64,000 nt of DNA, taken from assembly GCA_016932995.1 (NCBI GenBank), contig JAFGBU010000006.1, positions 1 through 64,000 of the forward strand, written 5' to 3'. Positions within the stretch are counted from its first letter, which is position 1. Each line of letters starts with the position of its first letter. Origin of the DNA: Desulfovibrionaceae bacterium (GTDB lineage: Bacteria; Desulfobacterota; Desulfovibrionia; Desulfovibrionales; Desulfovibrionaceae). Below the pieces are notes generated by a model. The model was not told where the DNA came from. It ran no database searches and saw only the letters and a list, made by a program, of their open reading frames with translations. Shown here one piece after another: positions 51,161 through 63,930 of this stretch. The position numbers were made by a program, and so were the translations under genes.

Positions 51161-51747
51161 CAGTCAAGACTCCCTTTGGTGCTCGGCACTCCACGCCGGG
51201 CCTTTGAAATCGCCCGGCCCAGGGCCAGGCCCAGGGCCTTGCAGGCCGCCTCCAGCAAGTGGTGCCCGTTCTGGCCGTAGAGATAGCGGATGTGCAGGTT
51301 CATGCCCGCCTTGAAGGCCACGGACTTGAAAAACTCCCTCCAGACGTCCTTTTCCTCCCCGGCTATGAGCGCGGGCAGGACCGCGTCGTCATAGACCAGA
51401 TAGGGCCTGCCCGAGAGGTCGACCACGGCCTCGGCCAGGGCCTCGTCCATGGGCACCTTGGCCTCACCAATCCTCTGGATGCCCATCTTGTCGCCCAGGG
51501 CCTCGGCCAGGGCCTGGCCCAGGCACAGGCCCGCGTCCTCGAGGCTGTGGTGGGCGTCGACCTCCAGGTCGCCCTTGCAGGTCAGCTCCAGGTCAAAGCC
51601 GGCCCAGAAGCAGAGCAGGGTCAGCATGTGGTCGGCGAAGCCGAAGCCCGTGTCCACGGACACCCTGCCCTCGCCGTCCAGGCGCAGCTTGAGGTCTATG
51701 TCGGTTTCCCTGGTCTTCCGGGTGATCGAGGATTTCCTGACGGCCAC
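51160..51747 (-). CDS. hisB: Imidazoleglycerol-phosphate dehydratase
   Basis: A 195-residue IGPD with the two metal-binding motifs DAHHSLED and the HxxxE-type second set ([23 protein letters not shown]). It is the stand-alone dehydratase without the phosphatase half. Stop overlaps the lipoprotein start by one base (TGATG). Confidence 0.95.
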   Translation of the reverse strand: MAVRKSSITRKTRETDIDLKLRLDGEGRVSVDTGFGFADHMLTLLCFWAGFDLELTCKGDLEVDAHHSLEDAGLCLGQALAEALGDKMGIQRIGEAKVPMDEALAEAVVDLSGRPYLVYDDAVLPALIAGEEKDVWREFFKSVAFKAGMNLHIRYLYGQNGHHLLEAACKALGLALGRAISKARRGVPSTKGSLD

Positions 51748-51775
51748 GGCAAACTCCTTTGGCCCGACTATGCAG

Positions 51776-51801
51776 AAAAAAGGCCGAAAAGTGAAGCGGC
51801 C
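51776..51801 (-). terminator. Terminator between tatC and hisB
   Basis: On the minus strand GGCCG and CGGCC pair around a 10-nt loop and are followed by six Ts. It is 38 nt past the tatC stop and 29 nt before hisB, suggesting the tat unit ends here. Confidence 0.65.
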
Positions 51802-51838
51802 GCGCGGACACGGACGCGCCGGACAAATCCCTCGGGGC

Positions 51839-52813
51839 CTAGGGCCCGGCCTTGTCTTCGGCCTTGTCTCCGTCCCCGGCCTCGGCCGCCTCGGCCTCCC
51901 CGGCCTTGGCCTCCTCGCGCCTGTCCTTTTCCTTGCCGAAGAAATAGGCCACCCAGATGCCGAGCTCGTAGAGGATCACCAGCGGACCGGCCATCAGGGT
52001 CTGGGTGAACGGGTCCGGCGGGGTGAGGATGGCCGCCAGGATGAAGGCGCACAGTATGGCGTACTTGCGTTGCTTGCGCAGGGCCTTGGAGCTGACCACC
52101 CCCAGTCTGGCCAGGAAGAATATGAACAGCGGCAGCTCAAAGACCAGGCCGAAGGCGAACAACAGGCGCAGGGAAAAGCTGGTGTACTCGTTCAGCTTGG
52201 GAATGAACTGGATCTTGTCGCTGGAAAAGCTGGCAAAGAACTCGAAGCCGAAGGGGAAGACGATGAAGTAGCCGAACAGCGCCCCGCAGACGAAAAAAAG
52301 CGCCGAGAACACGGCTATGGGCACTATCCACTTGCGCTCGTGCCTGTACAGGCCCGGCGAGACGAACGACCAGACCTGATAGAAGATGTACGGGCTGACC
52401 ACGAAAAACCCGGCCACGAACGAGACCTTGAGGTAGGTGAAGAAGGCCTCGGGCGGGCTGGTGTACTGGAAATGGCTGTCGTGGAGCACCCCGGCCATGG
52501 GCAGGATCAGGATGTCGAACAGGCGCTCCGAAAACCCGTAGCAGGCCACGAACCCGACGGCCAGCGCGATGACGGAAAACAGCAGCCTCTTGCGCAGCTC
52601 GCCCAGGTGGCCCATGAGGCTCATCGGGGCGTCCTCGGGCGAGGGCTCCTCCGACTCGCCGGACTCCTCGGGCTCTGCGGGCTCCCCGGGCCCGGCGCTC
52701 TCGGCCGGGACCTCGGGGCCGTCCGCGCGCTCCGGGAGCTCCTCGACCCCGGGGTCGTCGTCCCCGGCCGGCTCCTGGCCGGAGCCCGGGAGATCTTCTT
52801 CAGGGGGGATCAT
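51839..52813 (-). CDS. tatC: Sec-independent translocase subunit TatC
   Basis: A 324-residue membrane protein. The first 62 residues are an acidic, P/E/D-rich extension before [17 protein letters not shown], where TatC usually begins. Six transmembrane segments follow, with [13 protein letters not shown] and the cytoplasmic loops of TatC; the C-terminus is a charged tail. TatC recognises twin-arginine signals. It overlaps tatB by 4 nt. Confidence 0.93.
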   Translation of the reverse strand: MIPPEEDLPGSGQEPAGDDDPGVEELPERADGPEVPAESAGPGEPAEPEESGESEEPSPEDAPMSLMGHLGELRKRLLFSVIALAVGFVACYGFSERLFDILILPMAGVLHDSHFQYTSPPEAFFTYLKVSFVAGFFVVSPYIFYQVWSFVSPGLYRHERKWIVPIAVFSALFFVCGALFGYFIVFPFGFEFFASFSSDKIQFIPKLNEYTSFSLRLLFAFGLVFELPLFIFFLARLGVVSSKALRKQRKYAILCAFILAAILTPPDPFTQTLMAGPLVILYELGIWVAYFFGKEKDRREEAKAGEAEAAEAGDGDKAEDKAGP

Positions 52814-53154
52814 GCGGACTCCCCCTCGCCGGCCTTGGCCTGGGACTCGGGCCCGGCCTCGGGCTCGGCCGCCTCGGACCCGGGCTCGGCCTTGGACTCG
52901 GACTCGGCCTTGGACTCGGACTCGGCCTTGGCCTTTTCAGGGAACAGCTTCTTCTTGGCCTCTTTCTTGCGCTCTTCCTGCTCGGCCAGCTCGACCTCCC
53001 TGTCCAGGGTGTGCTTGACGTCCGCGCCGACCCGCTTGAACTCGGCCAGGCCCTTGCCCAGGGAGCGCATCAGGCCGGGGAGCTTCTGGGGCCCGATGAC
53101 CAGCAGGGCGACCACGACTATGATCAACAGCTCAGTTGAACCGATTCCAAACAT
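52810..53154 (-). CDS. tatB: Sec-independent translocase subunit TatB
   Basis: A 114-residue protein: MFGIGSTELLIIVVVALLVIGPQKLP membrane anchor, the FGxGxxE/GP hinge and an amphipathic helix (SLGKGLAEFKR), then a charged region with ESKAES repeats. A TatA could not be ruled out, but length and C-terminal tail fit TatB. ATG 53154 is used; an in-frame TTG at 53160 is less likely. Confidence 0.88.
   Translation of the reverse strand: MFGIGSTELLIIVVVALLVIGPQKLPGLMRSLGKGLAEFKRVGADVKHTLDREVELAEQEERKKEAKKKLFPEKAKAESESKAESESKAEPGSEAAEPEAGPESQAKAGEGESA
52885..52930. repeat. 18-bp tandem repeat inside tatB
   Basis: Two perfect 18-bp units (52885-52902 and 52903-52920) and a partial third encode repeated ESKAES in the TatB C-terminal tail. 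Slippage could change copy number in frame. Confidence 0.8.
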
Positions 53155-53194
53155 ATTCAATCCACGCTTGTTTCAGGCCACGGGTCCGGGGACG

Positions 53195-54739
53195 CTACTC
53201 CCACTCTATGGTGCTGGGCGGCTTGGAGGAGATGTCCAGGACCACCCTGTTCACCCCCTTGACCTCGTTGATTATCCGGTTGGATATCCTGGCCAGGAGC
53301 TCGGACGGGAGCCTGGACCAGTCCGCGGTCATGGCGTCCAGGCTGTCGACCACGCGCAGGGCGGCCACGTTCTCGTAGGTCCGGTCGTCGCCCATGACCC
53401 CCACGGTCTTGAGCGGCAGCAGGACCGCGAAGCCCTGCCAGACCTTGCGGTACCAGCCCGAGGCCAGAAGCTCGGCCTGGACGATCCTGTCCGCGCGGCG
53501 CAGGACCTCCAGGCGCTCTTCCGTGACCTCGCCGATGATCCGGATGGCCAGGCCCGGACCCGGGAACGGATGACGCCAGATGATCGCCTCGGGCAGGCCC
53601 AATTCGTAGGCCACCTTGCGGACCTCGTCCTTGAACAGCTCCCTGAGCGGCTCGACCAGCTTGAGGTCCATCTTCTCGGGCAGCCCGCCCACGTTGTGGT
53701 GGCTCTTGATGACCGCCGAGGGGCCCCTGAAGGACTCGGACTCGATGACGTCCGGATACAGGGTGCCCTGGGCCAGAAACTCCACGCCCTCCAGGGCCCG
53801 GGCCTCGCGCTCGAATATCTCGATGAAGGTCGCGCCGATGATCTTGCGCTTGGCCTCCGGGTCCACGACCCCGGCCAGCCGGCCCACGAACAGCTCGGCC
53901 GCGTCCACGCACTTGACGTTGAGCTCGAAGTGCTCCTCCAAAAAACCGATGACCTCCTGGCGCTCGCCCATGCGCAACAGGCCGTTGTCCACGAAGATGC
54001 AGCGCAGCCTCCTGCCGATGGCCTTGTGCAGGAGCACCGCGGTGACCGTGGAGTCTATGCCCCCGGACAGGCCCAGGACCACGCCCGCGTCGCCTATCTT
54101 CCCGGCCATGTCGCGCACGCTCTTGTCCACGAAGGAGGCCATGGTCCAGCCGGGCCTGATCCCGGCGACCTTGAACAAAAAATTATTGACTATGCGCTCG
54201 CCGCGCTCGGTGTGGGCGACCTCGGGATGGAACTGGAGGGCGTATATCCGGCGGTCCGGGTCGCCGATCGCGGCCATGTCCACGCTCTGGGTGCGGCCCA
54301 GGACCCTGAAGCCCGCGGGCAGGGCCTCGACCTTGTCCCCGTGGGACATCCAGACCTTGAGCCGGGCCTGGTCCAGGCCCTCCCACAACGGGCAGTCCTC
54401 GATGATCTCGAACTCGGCCCGGCCGTACTCGCGGTCCATGGCCGAGGCCACCCGGCCGCCCAGGTCGCGGGCCAGAAGCTGCATGCCGTAGCAGATGCCG
54501 AGCACCGGCAGGCCCGAGGACAGAAATTCGGGGTTCAGGCCCGGCGAGCCGGGCTCGAGCACGCTGGCCGGGCCGCCGGAAAGGACCAGGGCCCTGGGCC
54601 CCAGGGCCTTTATCGCCGCCGGGTCCGCAGTGCAGGGATGGATCTCGGAGTAGACCCCGGCCTCGCGGATGCGCCGGGCGATCAACTGGGTGTATTGGGA
54701 ACCGAAATCAAGGACAACGACCAAGTCTTCGTGCTGCAT
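53195..54739 (-). CDS. guaA: GMP synthase (glutamine-hydrolysing)
   Basis: A 514-residue enzyme. The N-terminal class I amidotransferase has [11 protein letters not shown] (catalytic Cys) and the FHPEV His/Glu pair; the ATP-PPase domain has GLSGGIDST; the C-terminal dimerisation domain ends in IEWE. It makes GMP from XMP. Located 62 nt after guaB in the same direction, so purine genes form one unit. Confidence 0.97.
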   Translation of the reverse strand: MQHEDLVVVLDFGSQYTQLIARRIREAGVYSEIHPCTADPAAIKALGPRALVLSGGPASVLEPGSPGLNPEFLSSGLPVLGICYGMQLLARDLGGRVASAMDREYGRAEFEIIEDCPLWEGLDQARLKVWMSHGDKVEALPAGFRVLGRTQSVDMAAIGDPDRRIYALQFHPEVAHTERGERIVNNFLFKVAGIRPGWTMASFVDKSVRDMAGKIGDAGVVLGLSGGIDSTVTAVLLHKAIGRRLRCIFVDNGLLRMGERQEVIGFLEEHFELNVKCVDAAELFVGRLAGVVDPEAKRKIIGATFIEIFEREARALEGVEFLAQGTLYPDVIESESFRGPSAVIKSHHNVGGLPEKMDLKLVEPLRELFKDEVRKVAYELGLPEAIIWRHPFPGPGLAIRIIGEVTEERLEVLRRADRIVQAELLASGWYRKVWQGFAVLLPLKTVGVMGDDRTYENVAALRVVDSLDAMTADWSRLPSELLARISNRIINEVKGVNRVVLDISSKPPSTIEWE

Positions 54740-54801
54740 GGGCCCCTCTATATGACAAGGCCGGGCCGAGGGAAAGACCTTTTTCCCGGCCGGCCCCGGA
54801 C

Positions 54802-56259
<1,458 letters not shown>

Positions 56260-56355
56260 GTCCGAGCACCTCGGTGAGGTTTGAGGCCGCAGGAGGCGCG
56301 CAGGACCCGGGCCCCGCGCGCGGGACAAGCCGAAAACCCGCCTCCGGAATCAAAA

Positions 56356-56384
56356 AATATTGACGATATTAAAAGCCTTGTCAA
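56356..56384 (-). promoter_or_regulatory. Candidate guaB promoter
   Basis: On the minus strand TTGACA (56384-56379) is followed 17 nt later by AATATT (56361-56356), a weak -10. An inverted repeat AATAT-TGACG-ATATT (56356-56370) overlaps it and may be an operator. The leader to the ATG would be about 90 nt. Confidence 0.4.
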
Positions 56385-56396
56385 CCGGCCCGGGGA

Positions 56397-56981
56397 TCAG
56401 CCGCCCAGCTCCCGCCTGGCGTTGTCCTTGACCTCCGGCCCGGCCTGGTCCGAGTCCAGCACGGCCCGGAAATGGGCCTCGGCGTCCCCGGGCCGGCCCA
56501 GATAGTGCTTGAGCACTATGGCCAGGTTGTAGTGGGCCAGGCCGTCGTTCGGGCTCAGGACCAGTATGCGCGCAAACAGGTCCGCGGCCTTCTGGTGCTC
56601 CTTTTTCTGGAACCGGCACACGGCCAGGCCCATGAGCACGGACACGTCGTCCGGGGACAGGTTCCGGGCCTGTTCGAGAAAGATCAGGGCCTTGTCCCAG
56701 GCGCCCATCATCATGAACGTGTTGCCCAGATCGGTCAGCGCGGGCACGTCCTCGGGGTTGTCCTTGATCCGGGCCATGAGCTCCTGGATGCGGCCCATGT
56801 CCATGGCCTGCTCCATTCCGGCGCGCTCCTGGCGTATCTCCACGCGCATGGTCGGGTGCTCCATGCGGTACCAGAAGGACGCGGCGAACATGGCCAGGAC
56901 CGCGGCCCCGAGCAGCAGGACCATGAGCCTCTGGCCCGAGGCCAGGGACCAGCCCCGCTCGTGCGCCGGGCTAGTCTTCAC
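56397..56981 (-). CDS. CcmI/CycH-like TPR membrane protein
   Basis: A 194-residue protein starting at GTG 56981: one transmembrane helix (LMVLLLGAAVLAMFAASFW) and a C-terminal TPR domain (VPALTDLGNTFMMMGAWDKALIF, GLAVCRFQKKEHQKAADLF). CcmI-type proteins hold apocytochrome c for heme attachment; position at the end of the ccm operon supports that. It is shorter than full CcmI. The start overlaps ccmD by 11 nt. Confidence 0.78.
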   Translation of the reverse strand: MKTSPAHERGWSLASGQRLMVLLLGAAVLAMFAASFWYRMEHPTMRVEIRQERAGMEQAMDMGRIQELMARIKDNPEDVPALTDLGNTFMMMGAWDKALIFLEQARNLSPDDVSVLMGLAVCRFQKKEHQKAADLFARILVLSPNDGLAHYNLAIVLKHYLGRPGDAEAHFRAVLDSDQAGPEVKDNARRELGG

Positions 56982-57108
56982 CAAGCCGCTCCAGGCGCTC
57001 TATGCGCCGCGCAAGCGAGGCCGTCCTCGCGGCCAGAAAGCCCAGATATCCGGCCAGACCCAGCCACACGGCCGCGTTGGCGGCAAAGAGAAAGCCTGTG
57101 CTCGACAC
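56971..57108 (-). CDS. ccmD: CcmD-like small membrane protein
   Basis: A 45-residue protein: NAAVWLGLAGYLGFLAARTASLARRIERLERLGED, one transmembrane helix then a basic helix, as in CcmD. It would help release holo-CcmE from CcmABC. GTG 57108 has AAGGAGG 5 nt upstream. It sits 12 nt after ccmC. Confidence 0.8.
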   Translation of the reverse strand: MSSTGFLFAANAAVWLGLAGYLGFLAARTASLARRIERLERLGED

Positions 57109-57120
57109 CTCCACCTCCTT

Positions 57121-57789
57121 TTATCGGCCCTGCCGCGCGGCCAGGGCCTCGATCCCGGCCTCGGCCCGGACCTGGGAGAAACGGACCAGGAGCATGGCCA
57201 GCCAGAGCAGGCCGAACGCGGCCAGGTTGACCAGGACCGTGTGCCACATCTCCGGCTCCAGGCCGCCGCCCCTGCTGGCCAGCACGGCCGGGTGCACGCT
57301 GCGCCACAGCCTGGCCGACAAAAAGACCAGGGGCACGTCGGCAAAGGCGACCACGCCCAGGACCGCGCAGACCATGGCCCGCCGCTCCCGGCCCATGGGC
57401 GAGGAGCGCAGGGCCAGGTACCCGGCGTACACGAACCACATTATCAGGGCCGTGCTCAGGCGCGGGTCCCAGGTCCACCAGACGTTCCAGGCCGCCCGGG
57501 CCCAGAGCATGCCGCTGATCAGGGACAGGCCGCTGAAGAGCACGCCCAATCCGGCCGCGGCCCCGGCCAGGTCGTCGAACACCGGCCGCCTCTTGATCAG
57601 GTAGCCCAGGCTGGCCGCGAAGACCACGCCGAAGCTGACAAGGGCCCACCAGCTCATGGGCAGGTGCAGGTAGAATATCTTCTGCACCAGGCCCATGGTC
57701 CGCTCCACGGGCGCGTAGAACCAGACGCAGTACTGGCCGACGCACAGGCCCAGCCCGGCGAGCAGGGCGAGGAACTTGATCTTGGACAT
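57121..57789 (-). CDS. ccmC: Heme exporter protein CcmC
   Basis: A 222-residue six-helix protein with the heme-handling tryptophan-rich motif WNVWWTWDPRLS and flanking histidines (YLHLPMSWW and RSVHPAV). It loads heme on CcmE in the periplasm together with CcmA and CcmB. Confidence 0.94.
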   Translation of the reverse strand: MSKIKFLALLAGLGLCVGQYCVWFYAPVERTMGLVQKIFYLHLPMSWWALVSFGVVFAASLGYLIKRRPVFDDLAGAAAGLGVLFSGLSLISGMLWARAAWNVWWTWDPRLSTALIMWFVYAGYLALRSSPMGRERRAMVCAVLGVVAFADVPLVFLSARLWRSVHPAVLASRGGGLEPEMWHTVLVNLAAFGLLWLAMLLVRFSQVRAEAGIEALAARQGR

Positions 57790-57912
57790 CTCTCATCGGC
57801 CCCCTTGGGGATGGCAACCCCATACAGCATCCCGGTCCGAACTCCAAGGCCCGGACCGGGCCGATCAAGGCTGAAAAAACCGCCCCCTGCCCAAGGGCCC
57901 GGGGCCCCGGGC

Positions 57913-58590
57913 CTAGTCCTCCCCGGCGTAGACAAAGGGGAAGAGCGCCAGCCCGGCCGCGGTGAACAGGGCGTCGAAGGCCAGAATCAGGCCCAGCCAG
58001 GAGCCCGCGTCCGCGAACGGCTCGCCGGAAAAGGCCGCCGAGAACACGCGCACCCCGCCCAAAAGCACGGGCAGAAGCAGGGGAAAGAGGATCACGGACA
58101 ACAGGGACTCCCTGGCCGCCTGGCCCTGGGACAGGGCTCCCAGCAGCGCGCCCAGGGCGACCAGGCCCCAGTCAGCGGCCGCGAGCCCCAGGACCAGGGA
58201 AAAGACCGAGCCGTTCAGGTCCTGGCCCAGAAACACGGCCACGGCCGGAAAAAACACCAGCTGCGAGGCGGCAAGCAGGACCAGCCCGGCCGCGCCCTTG
58301 CCCAGCCAGACCGCGTGCAGGGGCGCGGGGCAGGACATGAGCCCGAGCCTGGAGGCGTTCAGCTCCTCGATGCCGAACAGGCCGTTGAAGACCAGGACCA
58401 GCCCGAAGCACGAGGCCAGCCAGAAGATGGTCGCCGCGGCCTGGGCCGAGACCGCCTGGCCCGCGGGCCGGGACAGGCTGAACAGAAAGATGAGCAGCAG
58501 GCCCAGGAGCACGGCCTGGACCGGGCCCTGGCCCCCGGCCACTGACAGGCGCAGGTCCTTGGCCGCGATGTACGCCGCCCGCCTAAGCAC
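57913..58590 (-). CDS. ccmB: Heme exporter protein CcmB
   Basis: A 225-residue membrane protein with six predicted helices: ILFPLLLPVLLGGVRVFSAAF and GIEELNASRLGLMSCPAPLH match CcmB. GTG 58590 overlaps ccmA by 8 nt; the frame is open further upstream but that part lies in ccmA. A 123-nt gap with GC-rich palindromes separates it from ccmC. Confidence 0.88.
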   Translation of the reverse strand: MLRRAAYIAAKDLRLSVAGGQGPVQAVLLGLLLIFLFSLSRPAGQAVSAQAAATIFWLASCFGLVLVFNGLFGIEELNASRLGLMSCPAPLHAVWLGKGAAGLVLLAASQLVFFPAVAVFLGQDLNGSVFSLVLGLAAADWGLVALGALLGALSQGQAARESLLSVILFPLLLPVLLGGVRVFSAAFSGEPFADAGSWLGLILAFDALFTAAGLALFPFVYAGED

Positions 58591-59268
58591 GGCCGGCCTC
58601 CGGCCCGGGGCCGGGGTCAAAGCCCGCGGCCGGGCCGTAGTAGTCCACCCCGGCCCGGGCCAGGCAAAGCACAAAGTCGGCCAGGGCGGCGTCCTCGCGC
58701 AGCTGGTGGCTGACCCAGACCACGGCCGCGCCGTCCTCCCTCAACCCGGCTATGTCCGCGCGCAGAACGGCCAGGGAGCGGGCGTCCAGCCCGGTGCCCG
58801 GCTCGTCCAGAAAGACCATCCGGGGCCGGACCATGAGCACCCTGGCCAGGTTCAGGCGCTGGGCCATGCCCCTGGAGAACGACCCGGCGCGCTCCTCGGC
58901 CGCCCCGGCCAGGCCGACCCGGTCCAAAACAGCCACCAGCTCGTCCCGATCAAGGCCCAGTCCGTACATCCTGGCCCAGAAGCGCAGGTTGGCCAGGGCC
59001 GTGAGCCCGGGATAGATGAACGTGGCGTGTCCCAGGTACGCGGTCCTCTGGGCCGGCGCGGCGACCGTCACCCGGCCGGCCGAGGGCCTGGACAGCCCGG
59101 CCATTATCCTGAGCAGGGTGGACTTGCCGGCCCCGTTGTCCCCGGCCACGAGCAGTATCTCGCCCGGCCGGACCGAACAGGACACGTCCCTGAACACCAG
59201 CTTGCGGCCGTAGAACTTGGCCGCCCCGTGCACGGCGAGGACCGCCTTCGGGTCTCGGCCCGGGTTCA

Positions 59269-59269
<1 letters not shown>
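58583..59269 (-). CDS. ccmA: Heme exporter ATP-binding protein CcmA
   Basis: A 228-residue ABC ATPase with Walker A GDNGAGKST, signature SRGMAQRLNLARVL (a degenerate LSGGQ) and Walker B VFLDEP. It powers release of heme-loaded CcmE. Overlaps ccmF by one base. Confidence 0.92.
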
Positions 59270-61149
<1,880 letters not shown>

Positions 61150-61264
61150 GGCCCCTCCGTATCCCGGCGGCAAGAGGTCGGCGGCCCGCAAGGGCCGCCG
61201 CAAAGGGGCTTTGTATAGACCGCCGGGGGACAAAAACACAAGCCCCGCCCGAGACAGGCGGGGC

Positions 61265-61696
61265 TCACGCCTTCCGCTCCCGGCTCATCTTCTCGTATTT
61301 CGAGGGGCACTTGGTGATCAGGGTGCTGGCCCCGAAGGTCCTGTCGGCCGGGGAAAAGGAGCCCTCCACAATGACCTCGGCCCCGGGCATGAAGGTGTCG
61401 GGCACCGCGCCCTTGTACTCGACGCGGATGGACTGCGAGCCGTTGTCCTTGTCCACAAGGTCGAAGCTCACGCCCAGGACCCCGTCCCGGCGCTCGAGAC
61501 CCTGCCCCGAGACCCTGCCGAACAGCCTGGCCTGGCGCAGCTCGGCCGGGTCCATGGCCAGGGCCTCGGACACGTTGAGGAAGTACACGCTGTCCTGGGT
61601 CAGGCCGGTGTATATCAGATAGCCAAGGCCGCCCAGGAACAGGATCAGGGCCGCCAGATAGACGCCTTTGCCGCCTCTCTTGTCCACGCGCCTCAC
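61265..61696 (-). CDS. ccmE: Heme chaperone CcmE with a CxxxY motif
   Basis: A 143-residue protein: one N-terminal helix (VYLAALILFLGGLGYLIY) and an OB-fold domain. The usual HxxxY heme-binding motif is replaced by C130-x3-Y134 in TKCPSKYEK. This CxxxY form is known in Desulfovibrio and some archaea. GTG start overlaps the CBS protein by 4 nt. Confidence 0.92.
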   Translation of the reverse strand: MRRVDKRGGKGVYLAALILFLGGLGYLIYTGLTQDSVYFLNVSEALAMDPAELRQARLFGRVSGQGLERRDGVLGVSFDLVDKDNGSQSIRVEYKGAVPDTFMPGAEVIVEGSFSPADRTFGASTLITKCPSKYEKMSRERKA

Positions 61697-62742
61697 TCCT
61701 CGGAAGGTCCGCCGCCGGCCTTCAACAGTTCATCCCTGCGGCGCCGGGCCAGCTCGCGCATGTCCGGCACCTCGTCGGTCTCGTCCATTATCTCGCTGCC
61801 GAGTATCTCCTCGACCACGTCCTCCAGGGTCACCAGGCCGGACACCCCGCCGTACTCGTCCAGGACCACGAACAGGTGGTTGCGGCTCTCCAGGAGCTGG
61901 GCCAGGAGCCGGTCCAGACTCAGGTTTTCGAGCACGAAGCGCACGGGCTTCATGATGTCCGAAAGCCTCAGGTCGTCCCTGTCCCGGGCCAGGGCCTCCA
62001 GGACCAGACGGCGGTAGACCACGCCCACGATGTCCTCGGGGTTGTCGTCGTAGACCGGGATCCTGCTGTGCGTCCAGTCGGCGTGCCGGGCCCTGACCTC
62101 GGCCACGGTCATGTCCGCGGGCAGCGAGAACATCACCGTGCGCGGGGTCATTATCTCCTCGACCGTCCTGGTGTCCAGGGACAGGATGTTGCGTATCGAC
62201 TTCTCCTCAAAGGGCTTTATGCCCCCGGACCGCCTGGTCAGGCTGACCAGGGCCCGGATGTCGTCCTCGGTGGTCTCCGGGCCCCGCTTCCTGCGCTGCA
62301 CCGCCCGGGCCAGATAACCGCAGACCAGGATCACCGGGCTGAAGATCAAGACCAGGACCCGGATGGGCTTGGCCAGGGCCGGGGCCAGGGTCCGGTTGTA
62401 CTCGACCCCCAGGGTCTTGGGCAGTATCTCGGAGACGATAAGTATGGCCGAGGTGAAGGCAAGGGCGAACCAGCCCAGATTCTCGGCCCCGAACAGCCGG
62501 GCCCAGGCCGCCCCGGCTATGGACGCCCCGGCCGTGTTGGCCAGGGTGTTCAGGGTCAGGATGGCCGTGATCGGCCTGTCCACCTCGCGGCGCAGCCCGA
62601 AGAGTATCTCGCCCGCGGGCCGGCCCTGCTTCCTGAGCTGCTCGATCCTGCTCCAGGGAAATGAATAGAATGCGGCCTCGCTGATGGAGCAGAAGGCCGA
62701 GGCGACGATGGCCAAGCCCACCGCGAGGATGAGTTCTAACAC
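61693..62742 (-). CDS. DUF21/CBS domain membrane protein (HlyC/CorC-CNNM type)
   Basis: A protein of about 349 residues: four transmembrane helices of the DUF21 (CNNM) transporter core (FCSISEAAFYS, LTLNTLANTAG, SEILPKTLG), then a CBS pair (MTPRTVMFSLP, VLDEYGGVSGLVTLEDVVEEI). Such proteins move Mg2+/Co2+. GTG 62742 is used as start; TTG 62754 is possible but touches the Shine-Dalgarno. First gene of the ccm unit, with a 4-nt overlap into ccmE. Confidence 0.85.
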   Translation of the reverse strand: MLELILAVGLAIVASAFCSISEAAFYSFPWSRIEQLRKQGRPAGEILFGLRREVDRPITAILTLNTLANTAGASIAGAAWARLFGAENLGWFALAFTSAILIVSEILPKTLGVEYNRTLAPALAKPIRVLVLIFSPVILVCGYLARAVQRRKRGPETTEDDIRALVSLTRRSGGIKPFEEKSIRNILSLDTRTVEEIMTPRTVMFSLPADMTVAEVRARHADWTHSRIPVYDDNPEDIVGVVYRRLVLEALARDRDDLRLSDIMKPVRFVLENLSLDRLLAQLLESRNHLFVVLDEYGGVSGLVTLEDVVEEILGSEIMDETDEVPDMRELARRRRDELLKAGGGPSEE

Positions 62743-62904
62743 GGTGTTCTGCAATCTCCCGGCGGACGGCCCTCGCAGGGGCCGATGCCGCAGCTATGCC
62801 TTTAGCAGAAGGCGCATTTCAAGGCAACACGGCCGCCTTGACTTGGCCGCCCGTTCCGGGACATGAGAGCCTTCAGTCCGCCAACCCAAAAACAGGGCTC
62901 TCGC

Positions 62905-63930
62905 ATGCACCTCTCACCGGCCCCGGAAACCTGGCTCGCCTTCCGCCTCTCGGCCCTGGGCGACGTGGTCCTGACCACCGGGGTCCTGGAGTACTGGCGG
63001 CGCAAGAACAGGCGCTTCGTGTTCGTGACCCGCGAGGCCCTGGCCCCGATCCTGGAAGGCCATCCGGCGATCATCAAGACCGTGGGCCTGAAGGACCATG
63101 AGCTTCGCGGCCCGGCCTGGCTCGGCCTGGCCAGGGGCCTGGCCGACGAGTACCAGGGCCTCGGGCTCCTGGACCTGCACGGCAGCCTGCGCTCCCGGGT
63201 CCTGGCCCTGGTCTGGAAGGGCGAGGTCAGGCGCTACCCCAAGCACGGCCTGGCCAGGCGGCTGTTCCTGCACACCAAGAGCCCGGCCCTGAAAAGGCTC
63301 CTGGAGCAGGCCTGCGTGACCCAGCGCTACGCCATGGCCCTGGAGCAGACGCCGCCCCCGGCCGGCGAGCTCTTGCCCCTGATCAGGCTGACCCCGGCCG
63401 AGCAGGACCGGGCCGCAAAGGATTTGGCCGGCACGGGCCGACCGCTCGTGGCCCTGCACCCCTACGCCACGCACCCGGACAAGGCCTGGCCCAGGGGCCA
63501 CTGGCTGGCCCTGGCCGAGCTCTTGGCCGGCCGCGGCCTGGCCTGGTTCGTGGTCGGCAGGGACCCGGCCCCGCTGTTCCCGGACCACCCCCTGGACTTC
63601 ACCAACAAATGCGAGCTGCGCCGGACAGCGGCCCTTTTGTCCCTGGCCTCGGTCCTGGTGACCAACGACTCCGGGCCCATGCACCTGGCCTCGGCCGTGG
63701 GCGCGCCCGTGGTCGGGCTGTTCGGCCCGACCTGCCGGGCCTGGGGCTTCTACCCGGCCGGGCCGCGCGACCGGGTCCTGGAGCAGGACCTGGACTGCCG
63801 GCCGTGCTCCCTGCACGGCAAAAGCCGCTGCCGGATCGAGCGCAGATGCCTGTCCTCGACCTCCCCGCAGATGGTCCTGGAGGCGGTCGAGGAGGTCCTT
63901 TTTTCAGGTCCGGGCCCGGGCGCGCATTGA
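62905..63930 (+). CDS. Glycosyltransferase family 9 (heptosyltransferase-like)
   Basis: A 341-residue GT-B protein: FRLSALGDVVLTTGVLEYWRR at the N-terminus, VALHPYATHPDKAWP for the donor and TNDSGPMHLASAVGAPVVGLFGPT near the C-terminus identify the WaaC/WaaF/RfaF family adding heptose to LPS. ATG 62905 is used; the frame opens at 62863 but those 14 codons lack local G/C third-position bias. Confidence 0.86.
   Translation: MHLSPAPETWLAFRLSALGDVVLTTGVLEYWRRKNRRFVFVTREALAPILEGHPAIIKTVGLKDHELRGPAWLGLARGLADEYQGLGLLDLHGSLRSRVLALVWKGEVRRYPKHGLARRLFLHTKSPALKRLLEQACVTQRYAMALEQTPPPAGELLPLIRLTPAEQDRAAKDLAGTGRPLVALHPYATHPDKAWPRGHWLALAELLAGRGLAWFVVGRDPAPLFPDHPLDFTNKCELRRTAALLSLASVLVTNDSGPMHLASAVGAPVVGLFGPTCRAWGFYPAGPRDRVLEQDLDCRPCSLHGKSRCRIERRCLSSTSPQMVLEAVEEVLFSGPGPGAH

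Noticed and set aside
52885-52930. CRISPR-like repeats
   Set aside because: The units are directly adjacent, 18 bp long, in frame and inside tatB; there are no spacers.
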